Positions 21,387 to 32,960 of a stretch of DNA of 64,000 bases are shown piece after piece. Under the pieces are notes generated by a model. The model did no database searches and was not told the DNA's origin. It saw only the letters and a list, made by a program, of their open reading frames with translations. A program made the translations under genes and the position numbers. The stretch lies in contig CAWUHX010000204.1 of assembly GCA_963922205.1 (NCBI GenBank), positions 186,001 through 250,000 on the forward strand. The letters are read 5' to 3'. Every line of letters begins with the position of its first letter. Position 1 is the first letter of the stretch. Source of the stretch: Romanomermis culicivorax (lineage: Eukaryota; Nematoda; Enoplea; Mermithida; Mermithidae).

Positions 21387-23268
21387 ATCAGTTCGTGATT
21401 CTATTTACGTTTCCATTACTTTCGTGATTAGGTGGAGCCTTAATGGAATTTTCTAGTCGAAAGATGTCGGATTCTAAAACTTTTTTTCTGAATATTAAAT
21501 TACTGATAAATGGTAATCCAACTATTCTTCTGCAGAACTCATGTAAATTTTCCAAATTTATTCTAATTTTCATGGAGTTTTCGAAACGACTGATTTGAAT
21601 ATTGCCTACACCTCATTGATGCTAATCCTAGAAAAATATGCAAGAAACAGTCATGTACTTCTTTCTGTTCTAGCTTTACGTGATTATCATTTACTTGTGC
21701 TGAAAATGTTCCTTCCAAATGGATTGTACTATAAGTTCTTCATTTCGTTTGATGTATTATTGATTTGATTTTCAATTGAATCAGATTGTTATTCCCGGTG
21801 CTTAATTCATAGCTTTTAATTTCTATTCGATGCACATGAAATTTTGATGGTTCGAATTTCGCCCCAAGTTATAGGAATGTCATGATAACTGTTGTTATTT
21901 TCGTAGTGCTCTAGAGCTTGTGAATAAAAGAGTATTTCGAAATTATTTTATTCATAAATGTGCTTTGTTTTGACGTAAACAATGCGCTCAACTTACCTAA
22001 CGTCATACCAAGCATTTCCATTTTTTACCATTGCTTTTAAAAGCACGATTTCATTGATTCATGATAGTCTAAAAATAATAACTGAAAATGAGGTAACTTT
22101 GAGTAATTTTACACGCTGATTATAATGGCAGCATCCATTGGTCATAAAAGTCAAAATTCGCATAGCCACAGTACTCGACATTCTGTAATTTTTACATTTT
22201 TTGGCATTTTTCGGTCCTTGTACGTGTCCCGAAATATCACAGTTCAGAAAAGACGTGGCATTGTAGCCAAGTGTTCAGTACATGCGGAAGACAGTGCTCT
22301 ATATGGAATAATGAAAGAAAACCTAATGCCTTACTACACTTTTTATGATAAGTGTCAAAAAGAAAGTCGAAATCAACAGAAAAAATCATTTGGCTTTTTT
22401 CGATACTATGACTCAATTTTTTTTCTTAATTTTTGTAGCCACAAATGTTCAAGATATTGTGTTCAAATTTTAAACAAATTTGCGTAACGGTTTGGGAGTT
22501 GTAGGTGTCTGCACATTCCGAAAGTTGATACAAAAATGTTGTTAAATCCCACTAAATATGGCATTAACGAAATGCAGGAAGCATTAACTGTTCAGATCGA
22601 ACGAATAGAAAGAAAATGTGTAAAAGCGCTGATATGATTTCATTAATCTATTCACCATAGTTGTGTGATATGGTATCTCAGAAGAAATGCAGCAAAAAAC
22701 CCATCTCCGGCAATTTAATGGAAAAAAATCGGAACATGTTACAAATAAACCGTGTTTCAAAATGAATGTCGCTTATACAAAACAAATGTAAAAAATAAAG
22801 AATAAAAAGAAAATAAAAAATAAATCGTGTTATGAAAAAAACATTCAGGTAACAAATAAATGTCGGCTGTCTGACTCCGGCCTGTTTTATTAACTGTGAG
22901 AAAGTGCTCTACAGTTGGAAGCACCCTAATTCAAACCACGTGATGTTAGCCAGATGAATTTGAATCAAATGATAATCGATTATTGTGCCTTTCCAATACA
23001 GCAAATGGCATCGGAACCTACTGTTCAACGAGTTCATGGCTCCTTAATAGCGAATCCTCGCGAAGAGTGTGACTTGGACATCCACCAGCAGCTTATCCAT
23101 GATCGGATGCAGAAGCCATTCGAGTTCGCTGTTGAGTGTCTTGGGCACCTCAAGCGGATGTCCAGGATGGCCGGCCCTGCCCTTACAGCCGCCACAATGA
23201 AGTCAAAGCGATCTTGGTGTGCAGACTCCGATCACAATTCAGGAACAGTATTAAATTTCGGCAGTTCT
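21387..23268. other. intergenic, two weak ORFs only
   Basis: 22125-22184 could be a first coding exon (ATG, 20 codons rich in Ser/His, then the donor-like GTAATT), but I found no partner exon. 22954-23268 has a 105-codon open frame of higher GC than its surroundings, with no recognisable domain; it may be a fragment of an unknown repeat together with the GC-rich DNA at 23.6-24.8 kb. An A/T-rich stretch with repeated AATAAA words lies at 22780-22850. Confidence 0.4.
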
Positions 23269-23568
23269 CAATATAAATGCACGTGGAGGGCTTGGGGGAG
23301 GTTTTGACCTCCAGCAGATTTTGATTGACCTCCAGCAGATTCTTTTTGACACCCGGTAGATCTGATTCCCCCAGCAATGATTGAGAAGATGACGAAGGAA
23401 AATGAGTAAGAGAGAAGACAAAGTCGTCCTAAAAATGGGAATAATGCTGTAGTTGGAATTTTTCTAAACAAAGCATACTTGATTGCAAAAAAGTAGAATA
23501 ACTTTAAAAAGTGCAGTCTTGGCAAATAATTTCACGTATCTGACTAATATAGGTTGAAGGATATACTG
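23269..23568. mobile_element. hAT-type MITE, family A, truncated copy
   Basis: Same orientation as copy 1 at 191-621: starts near ATGCACGTGGAGGG, carries three copies of the CCAGCAGATT unit and the tract through 'tgactaatataggttgaa', then loses similarity at about 23568. Confidence 0.65.
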
Positions 23569-23575
23569 CTTGCTA

Positions 23576-24603
23576 CACACCCCGCTGCCACTTGCCTCGG
23601 ACAGGGGCACTTAGGCCGACCTCGCCATCGACGCTCCCAAATCGAGTGCTGCCATCACCATACATGCACAGCATAGAAATTCTGCAGGGGGTCAGCCAGG
23701 ACAGGGGGTGGAATACAAAATTTTTTCATTCGTGATAATGAAAAGAAAGGTCTCAGAATGTCTTCTAACATCCAAGCAGCATATTCTTCAACCTATATTA
23801 GTCAGATATGTGAAATTATTAGCTTAGACAGCACTTTTTAAAGCACTTAGACAGCACTTTAAAAAAGTGCTTAGACAGCACTTTTTTCAAAGTTTCCATG
23901 TTACTTTTTTGGAATCAAGTATGATTTGTTTAGAAAAATTGTCAAACTACAACATTTCCATTTTTATGACGACTTTTTTTCTCTCTTGCTCATTTTCCTT
24001 CGTCATCTTCTCAATCATTGATGGAGAAGTTAAATCTGCTGGGGGTCAGCAAGAATCTGCTGGGGGTCAATAAAAATCTGCTGGGGGTCAAACCCCCCCC
24101 CCCCCAAACTCCCTCCCACATGCATGTATGGCCATCACCCCTGAGACTGTCAACATCGTTGAGGATGACTGAAAAATGACGTTGAGATCCGACCTTGGCA
24201 TGGACACAGTCTGAGCACTCAGTGTTACTCCCACCACCCCCAGCTCTGTCAACCCTGTCACCATCGACCCGTCACATCAGCCAACCCCCTGGCTCGCCAG
24301 TGACAAATTTTTGCTTATTTTTTTTAATGTTTTTAAAAAACAAATTTCATTTTCATTAAAAAGAAAAAAAGTGTCGCGGGCAAGCCAGGGAGTTGGCTGA
24401 TGTGATGGGTGGACGGAGCCGGGGATAGCGGTAGCGACCCAGTGCTCAGACTGCGTCCATGTCAAGGTCGGCTCCCAGTGTCAGTGGTCGGCCGTCATCA
24501 ACGAAGTCAACAGCCTCAGGGACGACAGCAGCGCTCGAATCGGTAGCATCGCTGGCGAGATAGGTCCAAGTGCCGCTGTACGAGGCAAGTGGCAACAGGG
24601 TGT
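23576..24603. repeat. large inverted repeat interrupted by a MITE
   Basis: The left arm (23576-23658 plus 24139-24340) is complementary to the right arm (about 24340-24603), with mismatches. Landmarks: ttgccacttgcctcg, gccgaccttg.catgga, gtctgagcactc, cacatcagccaa and their complements. The centre is AT-rich near 24335. The left arm is split by the family A MITE. The GC-rich composition contrasts with the AT-rich flanks. Confidence 0.75.
23659..24130. mobile_element. hAT-type MITE, family A, complete copy
   Basis: Ends CATACATGCA (23659-23668) and TGCATGTATG (24121-24130), with a perfect 8-bp duplication GCCATCAC at 23651-23658 and 24131-24138. Opposite in orientation to the copy at 191-621 and includes the same tandem CTGCTGGGGGTCA units and a C14 run (about 24092-24105). 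Confidence 0.9.
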
Positions 24604-26311
24604 TGGCCACTGATGTTCATACCAGCCAGCTACTTTATGAGTGGCGGAGCAGTCTTGAATTGTGCATTGAGAGGGTCAATTGCTAACGGGGCTGGTGGTA
24701 GCTGCGGGACTGGCGTTGTTTGGACCGCCTTGTCGGACCAGCCTGGTGGCGGTGGCAACGACGGGAGGCATTTGGTGGCTGAGCCGGCGGTGATACAATA
24801 CGAACAACACGACTTTCCTGCGGGTGGATTTCATAAAATCACTCGATTTCTGCAATTTTAATGAAAATGTTTTCAAAATTTTCGATCACTCATTTGAAGC
24901 GTATATCATTCATCAACCATCAAAGCAAAATCAATAAAAGGTTTATAAGCACTTAGAACCACATTTTTTCCAGAGTTGTAGATTTATTTATATTCAAAAG
25001 TATATTTGATCAACATTGCAGTATGTGCAAACAACTCCAAAACAGTACGCAAACCAGATTGAAATTTTTACTCAATATGTTGGAAAGTCGTAAATGGCGA
25101 AAACATTCTGCGACATGCCCGGAAAAAGCTTTAAATGACTTTTGTCTTTTTCCACCTTTTTGGACACTTCAAAATAACGTAAAATGTCTAAAATACGTCA
25201 TTAAAAAATTGGTTCATACCGAATGATTGAGAAATTGTCTCCTGCACGTAGTGAACCTTTTACTGTAGGATTATATCTTTTCTACCCTTTGATATTTTCA
25301 ATCGCGTGTATGTAACATAAAATGCGAAAAAATTAGAGAATTCGTTCAGAATACTGTTAGCTACGCAAATCTGGATTGTAATCCAAAATAAATTCCTAGA
25401 AAATACTTTGGCATGCAAAAGCACACAATATACCTTGTATGATTAATTCTTAACTTATCTCTTAAACTACGTCAAAGTTTTCTTTGCAACTGTCTTCGTA
25501 TAGTTTTTTTGTGATTACACGACGATAAAAAACGTAATAACGCAAAAAGAACGTAGTTTTTTGCATTCTAAAAATGACACGAAATATTCACGATGGAGCT
25601 AAATGGAAACCGGCACGATGAAGCTAAATACAGATTCGGGAAAAGTTATGCTCGCCAACCCTTATGAAGTTGGATATTTCTTGACAGGTCACCATTATGG
25701 CTATATTGCTACTTGTAGCTTATTCCGTAGATCAGTTGTACTGTCGTTGTTGATCATCCGTTAGGTTTTTGTGGCATGGACGTTCGGTGTTGTCAAACTA
25801 GGGGAAAAACCTCAGGTTTAGGCGTTTTTGACAGGTTTGGGGTTTTTGTGAAGTTTCTTACCAGAGATTTTTCGTGAGGTTTCTTTTAGTTTGTGGCTTC
25901 TGGCTTTTTTCAGATTTTTTGATGTATTGTGTGGTGCCTGTGTACTTGTAACGCCCAAATGAGGAAATTGGTCGGTTCTCCTCTAATCCTACGAATACTT
26001 TTACTTGGTTAACGTACAGTCCAACTTAAATGATCCACGAGGCGCCCGGGGGCAACAATACGACAATAAACTATGACAATAACACAGTAATAATTGAGAA
26101 ATGATGTCGTCAATGGCCGTACAGTTAGCTTCGACAACCACGAATGCTTTCCCGACTTCAGGTGATACATGAATCAAGTTTTCACATGAATTCAAGAATC
26201 ACAAAAACTACCTTTTTCACTATGTCTTTAGGCCGTGGAGAGTCCGCTTCCATTTTGCTTTTCTAACCAATCCTTGCTTCACTTTACATGTTTCCGTTTG
26301 CTGTATGCTTT
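24604..26311. other. intergenic, no gene recognised
   Basis: 24604-24800 is GC-rich continuation DNA of the inverted-repeat region with a Gly-rich chance ORF. 25020-25097 looks like a short exon (acceptor tttgatcaacattgcag, then 23 open codons), but nothing joins to it. The rest is AT-rich. Confidence 0.4.
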
Positions 26312-27264
26312 TGACACGTGCCGACGAATTTCGTCGAACGTCACGTGATTCACATCACAATTTTTCGTTATGTTTTTCTTTACGTTTTGTGTTACAGTAA
26401 TTTGTATCAATTTTGCGTTTTGTTTTTATAATTTTTACATGCAATTTATGTGTGTACTTTTTATGTTTCATTTCTGTTTCTTTTGCGCACATTTTATTTC
26501 CGTTTCGATTTATTATTTTGTTATACACGTAGACTACAGTATGTACCCGCTAGTCAAGGATTTCCGTTAGAGATAAGCTCTCCGAGCTCATCGCTGTAAT
26601 TGGAGCACAACGTGCACCTCTTATCAGTAAAAACTAGCGACATTTCGCAATGTGAAATGACTAGTTTGAAATTCTCACTAGTGAGGTTCCTATGTTAAGC
26701 ATGGAGAGTGAAAACTCGCCCCAATGCTTAACGTTGTGAACTGGAAAATGTCTATGTGACCATAGGCATCTTCTGCAATGATTTCCGTTGCAGAAGTTAG
26801 CTTGGGGGAGTGTTAGCTCCGCCCAAGGCATACTGTAGTTTATGGAGCCCTTTAAAAGGGCATGTTTTGTCATTTTTGTGTCTTGACTCTTCTTGTTTTT
26901 TGACTCTAATCAGTTGTTGCATTTTAGCCTTGCGTCTTGCGTTTTGCCATCATCGTTATTATTATATTGTTTCATTGTCAACTGCGTTCACCGCTCCTCG
27001 AATAAAATTTGCATATTCTCGCCTCCGGCCTTCTTATATGTTACCACTACAGTAACCCGACCCTAGGAACTCGTCCCCATCGCCGTCAATCAGAACCTGT
27101 CACCCAGCGCCGAGTGAGGATTAATAAGTCTTCTCAGGGATTATTATTGTTGAGGGTATATTTGTGGGAGTCTCCCCTAAGCTAGTTTCCCTCATAAGTA
27201 CCCTCAGTTAAGAAAGCCCTCAGACCCTTAAGGTCAGGGCCAATAAGGGGATTTAGGTTAACAA
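26312..27264 (+). mobile_element. LTR-like repeat, copy 1 (non-coding family)
   Basis: Starts TGACACGTGCCG and shares an ordered series of words with 61784-62855: AACGTCACGTGATTC, GCACCTCTTATCA, AAAATGTCTATGTG, CATAGGCATCTTCTGCA, TGCAGAAGTTAGCTTG, TCCGCCCAAG, a CCTTTAAAAGGGCATGTTTTG promoter-like box, AATAAA followed by TTTGCAT, GTGAGTCTTCTCAGG-like, and an end near AATCGGGTCCC. A TATA-like box then a polyadenylation signal in that order is what an LTR shows. The 3' boundary is approximate. Confidence 0.55.
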
Positions 27265-28157
27265 TCGGGTCCCCTACAGTATGCCATTCTCCGAATGGCA
27301 CCGTCCCTCATTCCCAGTGAGTGAGGACTAGGGATTTGCACCCCTGACCCGGCCGCATTGTCCATTATTCTACAGCATAACCCTAGGACAAGGCCGAGGT
27401 ACACCATAGGTTTGCCTGTGGTAGTACCAGCTGGGTTAGGATCCCGAAACGAAGAGATATTACTGGAGCCACCCCACGGGGTCACAGCATGCCACCTACA
27501 GTGTCATGACCATATTTCCTATGGGATATGGTACGGGTTTTCCCCGTCAATGTGACTGATCACCCACTTCATTTAATGTGACATGGCTCCACTTCGTTTA
27601 ATGTGACACTTTGATTGCCACACCTTCATGCTTTTAGTTTCTTGTGTGCTTTACTGTTTCCATGTGTTCCACTTGAGTCTTGCATCTGGGTCAGGGTTTT
27701 TGCATTTTATTAGATGGCAGGTGTTTTCAAGACTTTGGGGGGATACTGTATTTCTTGGGAATATGCATCTTCAAGTGACTTGAGTGGGTTATAGGACCAG
27801 GTGCCGATGTGTGAAATCATTATGCAGCGATTCCTAATTGGGTTGATAATGGATTTTGGGTACAAGAACATTCAAGACAAAGTACTTATGCAACGCTTGA
27901 AAAATGTACAGGAATGTCAATATGATGGGAACCAGACACTCTTGAAAATGCTTCATGAAAAATGAAATTATGTACAATACGATTTATATATTATGCATTA
28001 TGAATTTACATTAATGTTTTATCACTTATCTTACATACTTACTTTCAGCATTTTTGCGTTACAAGCATTTGAAAAAATAGACTATGTTAAGCACTAACTA
28101 GAATGACATTTTCTAACCGTGCACTAGAATAATTTGAAAAATTATATATGAATTGAC
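27265..28157. other. non-coding internal region of the LTR-like family
   Basis: The first 250 bp (AATCGGGTCCC onward) align with 62855-63100 after the second LTR-like copy; AATGTGACATGG words also recur in both. No open frame with similarity to gag or pol, as in LARD/TRIM-type non-autonomous LTR elements. Confidence 0.5.
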
Positions 28158-29045
28158 TGTAACGACCAGATTTGTGTGAGGTACTTTACTTCTAACCAAT
28201 CAGTCGATACGGCGGGGACAAAGGGGCACGGGCGGTACAATACGGGGCAATAATATACGAATGATCGACGGTCGCTTGAACGTCGAATACAAAACGGGAC
28301 GGCGCGGTTGCTTGCAAATAAAATACACTATACGGTTTAATTGCTTTCGAAGACGGTTGCTTGCAAATAGGGGAACAGCCGCGGATGGAAAATAAAACGA
28401 TTACAACAGTCTAACCACTAACTAAATCACACTTTGCTTCTTCTTTTATACGGCGATTTTGGCCACTCCCTGGGCGTTGCGGGAGGTCGAGCTTCTGTCC
28501 ATCTTCTTCCGCCAATCGTCATTTCCTGCTACTCTTTTTATGCTTACTTAGTTACGCCTCTCTAACGCTTTCCTGGTACTGTATGCTTTCTGTGCTTTGC
28601 TTGCTTCCTACGGTGGGCTTGGCCACACCTTTGTGCTTCTGTGCATGCTTCCTGTATCGGTTTCTCCGTATACACATGTTTTGTGGGGCCACCGCTACCG
28701 CTACACTTGAGACTACTGTCTGGCGGGGCTTCTACGTATTTTACTGTGTGCAGGTGTTGTTTACGATTTTTATGGGGGATTACGGTAGCTGTGGAATGTG
28801 TAGTTTAGTGTAGGTTCTACGGGAACAGCTGCCGTTTGTGCAAATTAATTAGGGCATCTTAATTGGGCTACCGGGGTATGAACGGATCAAAATAAAGTAC
28901 TTCACATAATTTTATAGGAATGTTTGGGTGTGAATCCCAGACACCCTTGAGATGATAAAATGTGAAAATAAAATAATATATAATAAATGTCTATCACATA
29001 CAGTATGCTACATATTTACAGTACTGCTTTAGCAGGTACGTTACA
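28158..29045 (-). repeat. OUTER element 3' LTR (888 bp)
   Basis: Begins TGTAAC and ends GTTACA on the + strand. It aligns without net length change to 60901-61788, with roughly 30 substitutions counted by eye. The Thr/Cys-rich + strand ORFs seen in both copies are not genes. Confidence 0.93.
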
Positions 29046-29058
29046 TTTCCCTCCTTCC
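29046..29058 (-). promoter_or_regulatory. OUTER element polypurine tract
   Basis: On the minus strand CGGAAGGAGGGAAA directly abuts the 3' LTR. This is the expected primer for plus-strand DNA synthesis. Confidence 0.8.
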
Positions 29059-29076
29059 GGAGTTGAACGTCCTCGT

Positions 29077-30246
29077 TCAAGGCTTTCGAGGTTGAGGAGG
29101 GGTGGGGGTAGATTCGATAGTTGCTTTCCGAGGGTAGAAAGGGGTTGTCTTGTTTACATGCACCGTAAATGTAATATTCTTATGGGGGTGTTTAAGTGTA
29201 ACGTTGGGGTACATGAAATTTGTAACTGTATAGGGTCTGTTTTGGCGAGGGAGGAATTTGGGAGTTAGCTCTTGTTTACACGAATGATTTTTGTAAAGAA
29301 TAAGATCACCTGTCTTGTAGTGTATGTTCTGAGCATGCTTGTTATACTGATGGGTGTAGTGGTCTTGAGCTTTTTGCAAACTTTTCTGCATGGTTGAGAG
29401 TGCTTCTGTAAAATGTGATTTTACATGAAGGGCGTAATCGTCCAAATCAACCATGTAGGACGTGGGGAAAAAATTTAAAGCTGCGTCTGAGGGCAGATTA
29501 GCTTGTCTACCGTGGAGTAATTCAAATGGGGAATATGATGTGCTATCATTTTTATGGATGTTGATCGAAAAAACGGCATAGGGCAGATAAGTATCCCAAT
29601 CAGTGTGATTTGAATTGATGTACATGCGGATACGGGTGGCTAAGGTCTGGTTGCAATGCTCAACTTCTCCATTGGCAATGCGATGGTATGGGGTAGTATG
29701 AATTTTCTGAGTATTGCATAGACTAGTGATCCGTGAGAAGAGATGGGATACAAAATCGGAGCCACGATCACAATGGACGATTTTTGGGGACCCATGACGG
29801 CAAACAACTTTGGTTACGAATAGCTTGGCAATAGTGGCTGCAGTGATGTCAGGGGTCGGGAATGCCTCTACATACTTTGTGAAATAATCGATGAAGACGA
29901 CAATGAATCGGTTGCCATCTTCAGTGAGGGGTAACGGTCCCATGCAATCAACACTGACTCTATCAAATGGGCCAGTCGGCTGAATTGGTACCAAATTTGC
30001 CTGTACTTTGTGCCGGAGGGCTTTCTGTGTCTGGCAGGGGTGGCAAGTTTTGCAGTAACGTTTGATATCACAGCTCATTTGGGGCCAAAAATATTTTTGT
30101 CTGAGCAAGTGTAAAGTTTTTCGGGCAGCAAAATGACCTGTGAATTTGCTGTCATGATGTGAGGCGATGAGATGCTGGACCTGTGATTTGGGGATGTATA
30201 GTTTTGCCTGTTTGTCGACTATACGGAAGAGAATGTTTTGATGCAC
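29077..30246 (-). CDS. OUTER element integrase
   Basis: 389-codon open frame holding a full Ty3/gypsy integrase. It joins the cDNA copy to chromosomal DNA. Near residue 28 begins the HHCC zinc domain (two His before FTGHFAARKTL, then CKTCHPC). The core has the first catalytic Asp in RVSVDCMGPL, the second in VHCDRGSDF, and Glu in NGEVEHCNQTL. The C-terminal part has a reduced GPY/F-like segment (PRQNRPYTV). The frame is open to its stop just before the polypurine tract. Upstream it should be fused to RNase H, but that part is broken. Whether this piece could still be made is doubtful, since pol is interrupted by 24 kb of other elements. Confidence 0.9.
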   Translation of the reverse strand: MHQNILFRIVDKQAKLYIPKSQVQHLIASHHDSKFTGHFAARKTLHLLRQKYFWPQMSCDIKRYCKTCHPCQTQKALRHKVQANLVPIQPTGPFDRVSVDCMGPLPLTEDGNRFIVVFIDYFTKYVEAFPTPDITAATIAKLFVTKVVCRHGSPKIVHCDRGSDFVSHLFSRITSLCNTQKIHTTPYHRIANGEVEHCNQTLATRIRMYINSNHTDWDTYLPYAVFSINIHKNDSTSYSPFELLHGRQANLPSDAALNFFPTSYMVDLDDYALHVKSHFTEALSTMQKSLQKAQDHYTHQYNKHAQNIHYKTGDLILYKNHSCKQELTPKFLPRQNRPYTVTNFMYPNVTLKHPHKNITFTVHVNKTTPFYPRKATIESTPTPPQPRKP

Positions 30247-30778
30247 TGCGAATTTGATCAGAGTAAGGGGGTGTTTTTGGGCAATTTTTGCTAAAATACT
30301 TTTGTCAAGTGGGTCAGTGCGTTAGAGTTCGGCAAAATTTTTCTGTTGCTCTTCTTGTTCAGTTGCTTCAGCTTCCAAAACCGAATTGATAGTGGATATT
30401 TCGGGGCGGGTTTCTAGGTGATCAATGTCAAAGGATTGCTTTGCTGTCTGTGAGGGGAATCGAGAAACAGCATCTGCGTTGCGGTCAGCAGTGCCTTTCT
30501 TAGGTCGAATGTCGAGTTGAATACCAGAGAGGGCTAATCCCCAATGGGCAATACAAGGGGACGGGTTTTCCTTTTGTAAGACTGCCTGAACTGCTGTGTG
30601 GTCAGTGTGTACAATAACATGTTGCTACAAAAGATAGGGGCGGAAATACTTGACAAATTCAACTACTGCAAGGGTTTCCAACTCAGTGATTGGGTAGTTG
30701 GGTTCTGCGGGTTTCAATGTGCGGCTCCCAAAAGCAATGGGGCGATCCTGACCTTTACTATCTAGCTGACTGAGAATG
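30247..30778 (-). pseudogene. OUTER element RNase H, C-terminal part, and linker (broken)
   Basis: Downstream half of the RNase H domain, recognisable on the minus strand by RPIAFGSRTL, YPITELETLAVVEF and VIVHTDHTAVQAV. A TAG interrupts it after the block FRPYLL and another stop lies near 30320. The domain's beginning is on the far side of the middle element at 55143-55240; the split is exactly at the AATG target duplication. Confidence 0.85.
30775..30778. other. target-site duplication AATG, left, of MIDDLE element
   Basis: AATG here and at 55143-55146, immediately outside the two 481-bp LTRs. Four to six bp is usual for Ty3/gypsy integrases. Confidence 0.85.
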
Positions 30779-31259
30779 TGTTAGGCAGCTGTGGGGTCAA
30801 CACTATGCAACAGTTCTGACCACAGGCTAACAACAACAATAAACACAAAACTCTCCCAGACGTTTCACCAGATACTCGCCAGAACTTTCACTAAACCTCA
30901 GGCAGAACACCTTGGCACGTACCTCAGAAGATCCTATCCAAGTCTCCACTTCCTACTCTTATAAACTCCAACCTCTACGCTCACAAAACAATACACTTAC
31001 GGGTTCAATGTGTATTGGGTAGCTAGTGGCGACGCCAAATAAACAATAATAAACAAAAATATTGTATATAGGCGATGGCGGCGTCCCTCCATAAAAAACC
31101 AATCTTTTTTACAATGACCAACAAACAGAAAAACCGCGAAACAGTGGCAGCATACATCTATGCAAATATATCATTCTTTTTTCGCCACTTTCCGCCGCGT
31201 CCAACCGCCTGGGCACGGACACCGGAAGCTGAACATGTGCACCTGAGACCACCTCAACA
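30779..31259 (-). repeat. MIDDLE element 3' LTR (481 bp)
   Basis: Same length as 54662-55142, with about a dozen substitutions by eye. In the element's sense it carries a TATA-like box (CTATATAC, near 31065-31075). Confidence 0.93.
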
Positions 31260-31272
31260 TCCCTCAGCCCTC
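31260..31272 (-). promoter_or_regulatory. MIDDLE element polypurine tract (candidate)
   Basis: The minus strand reads GAGGGCTGAGGGA directly before the 3' LTR: purine-rich, with two pyrimidines. Confidence 0.6.
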
Positions 31273-32000
31273 AAAACCGACCAACGGGAGGTGAAAACCT
31301 TTCTGCAGCCTGAGTCTCATACTGAGGCCCCGACTGCATAACAGTTTTCCCCTCGGAAAACAAATTTTTGGGGCTACCCCCTCCAAAATGTGATTCAGCC
31401 CCTACCAGGTCCTTCAGGTGATGGCGACCCTGACCAATCCATTCGGCAGGGCACTCCTTTTCAGGCTACCGGAAACGATCACGAACGTAGTTCGGCCTGG
31501 ACTTTGACATCGATCTGTGCCTAGATCCGGGGCGTCGCCGTTCCTCTTCTCCCGTGTACTGGTTTTTACAACTTCGGTGATGAGGTGGCCCAGGTGCGCT
31601 TCCTCCACGGTTGGCCGCTCGCCACGTCACTCCGTCCAATACAAATCTACTCAGTAAAAAAGATTTCCTATAAAATACTTCAAATTTTACGAAATAAATT
31701 TATAAATGCAAATAAAAATTTCAGGTCTTCATCTTTTTCAGGCCCTGAAAGTAAACGAGAAAAATACGAGGGCTATGTATATGCCTGAAATAAGATGGAC
31801 GGAAAGACAAATTTTGCCGGGCAACTTTTGGGCACCGGAAATGAGAAAAAATTTTAAAATTTAAAGCAACAATAAAACGAGATAATATATTTTTTTTTTG
31901 TATTTTGTATTGTATTTGTGTTTTTGTATTTTGTATTTTTTGAAATAAAATTTGCACGAAATAACGAATTTTGGTCCAAAAAGTATGCGGCTATATAAAA
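31273..32000 (-). other. MIDDLE element 3' non-coding region
   Basis: No credible ORF. It holds a low-complexity tract of TTTTGTATT repeats at 31890-31945. Its length, over 700 bp, resembles the long 3' tail of elements expressing their last gene from a subgenomic transcript. Confidence 0.5.
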
Positions 32001-32960
32001 TTATTGTTGCCCGCCACCACCATAACCGCCGTATTGGAAGCTACCACGGCGAGGGTAGGGACCACCCCGAGCTCCACGACCCCTGAGGAATCCCCCAAAA
32101 ACTCCTCGAGGTTGGGCCGCACGAGGGGGTCCGCCCATCGCCTGTCCTCTATACGGTTGCGGATTAACCATTTTGAAGGGTCTTCCTTGACCCTGTCCCT
32201 GACCCCAGCCTCGGCCATATCCCCCTCCAGTTCCCCTCTGGTACGAGCCCTGAGTGGAACTTACGGAAGATACTCCAGAAGCTGAGGTACTGGACCTTCC
32301 TTGACTCTGTTGATTTGCGTACGGTAATTTGAATACTCCAGGCTGGTGCCGACCCTGCGAGTGAGACGATTGTCGCGAGTGCTGGCTCCTGGACCTGGAT
32401 GTATCTCTAGGTTGTCTTTCCGTTAAAATGGGAATCTTGAAGGGTTGCCCCTCCTCATCCTCGGCCTTCTGGAATTTACCAGAAAATTTCTGAACCATAT
32501 CTGACAACCTTCTTTTCACTGCCATATCCACTGCAGTTTGTTGGTGTTCCTGCATTCGGTTGGCATACGCTTCCCTGAATGCAGTACTACCTTCTCCCCA
32601 CAAATAGATAGAATAATATCTCTCCGTGACAAATGACTTGGCCCGTGCATCCACTGCACCAATATGTCTTGGGCCCAACTGCTGCTGTTCTAACTTTAGC
32701 AACACCATGGTACATAAGTATCTCATGGCTGCCATTACTATTTCCGCATCAAAGTGATGAAACCAATTTGGCATGAACTTGAGCCAAATATACTCCCAAA
32801 TGGGCTCAGGAACGTTTACATGATCATATAGGAAACCACCTTGAACATCAAAGTGATCCCCGTAGTTCTCGTAAAGCTCCTCTACTCCATTATTCACCAA
32901 TGCCCAGATGATTTGATTCCTATTATCATCTGGCATATCCTGAGCAAAGAATTCGATCAC
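32001..32960 (-). CDS. MIDDLE element accessory ORF 3: helical domain plus RGG-rich tail
   Basis: About 319 codons. The first 165 residues look folded and helical (MPDDNRNQIIWALVNNGVEE, several Trp and aromatic residues). The rest is disordered: Ser/Arg/Gln-rich (SRSRSQHSRQSS), then dense Gly-Arg (RGWGQGQGQGR, FLRGRGARGGPYPRRG), ending in GGYGGGGQQ. RGG tails of this kind bind RNA and drive condensates in many host proteins; that role here is inference. No in-frame ATG marks the start; the frame reads up to about 32945, where it abuts the 503-codon ORF across a T5 run (GATTTTTCG). The two are therefore probably one protein joined by a single-base frameshift, either programmed or mutational. 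Confidence 0.7.
   Translation of the reverse strand: MIEFFAQDMPDDNRNQIIWALVNNGVEELYENYGDHFDVQGGFLYDHVNVPEPIWEYIWLKFMPNWFHHFDAEIVMAAMRYLCTMVLLKLEQQQLGPRHIGAVDARAKSFVTERYYSIYLWGEGSTAFREAYANRMQEHQQTAVDMAVKRRLSDMVQKFSGKFQKAEDEEGQPFKIPILTERQPRDTSRSRSQHSRQSSHSQGRHQPGVFKLPYANQQSQGRSSTSASGVSSVSSTQGSYQRGTGGGYGRGWGQGQGQGRPFKMVNPQPYRGQAMGGPPRAAQPRGVFGGFLRGRGARGGPYPRRGSFQYGGYGGGGQQ

Noticed and set aside
22125-22487. 120-codon ORF starting MAASIGHKSQ
   Set aside because: Only the first 20 codons look coding; the rest translates AT-rich DNA after a donor-like GTAATT, and no second exon was found.
24589-24876. Gly-rich 90-codon ORF and its antisense partner
   Set aside because: GC-rich edge of the inverted repeat; no motif, no splice support, both strands open by composition.
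28583-29268. ORFs of 76 and 93 codons on the + strand, repeated at 61326-62002
   Set aside because: They lie inside both outer LTRs and in the flanking repeat, are Cys/Leu-rich from base composition, and differ freely between copies.
32001-32285. + strand ORFs opposite the RGG and Gln-rich accessory genes (31971-34377)
   Set aside because: Antisense shadows of the minus-strand genes; Arg/Ser/Leu-rich from complementing Gly/Gln codons.
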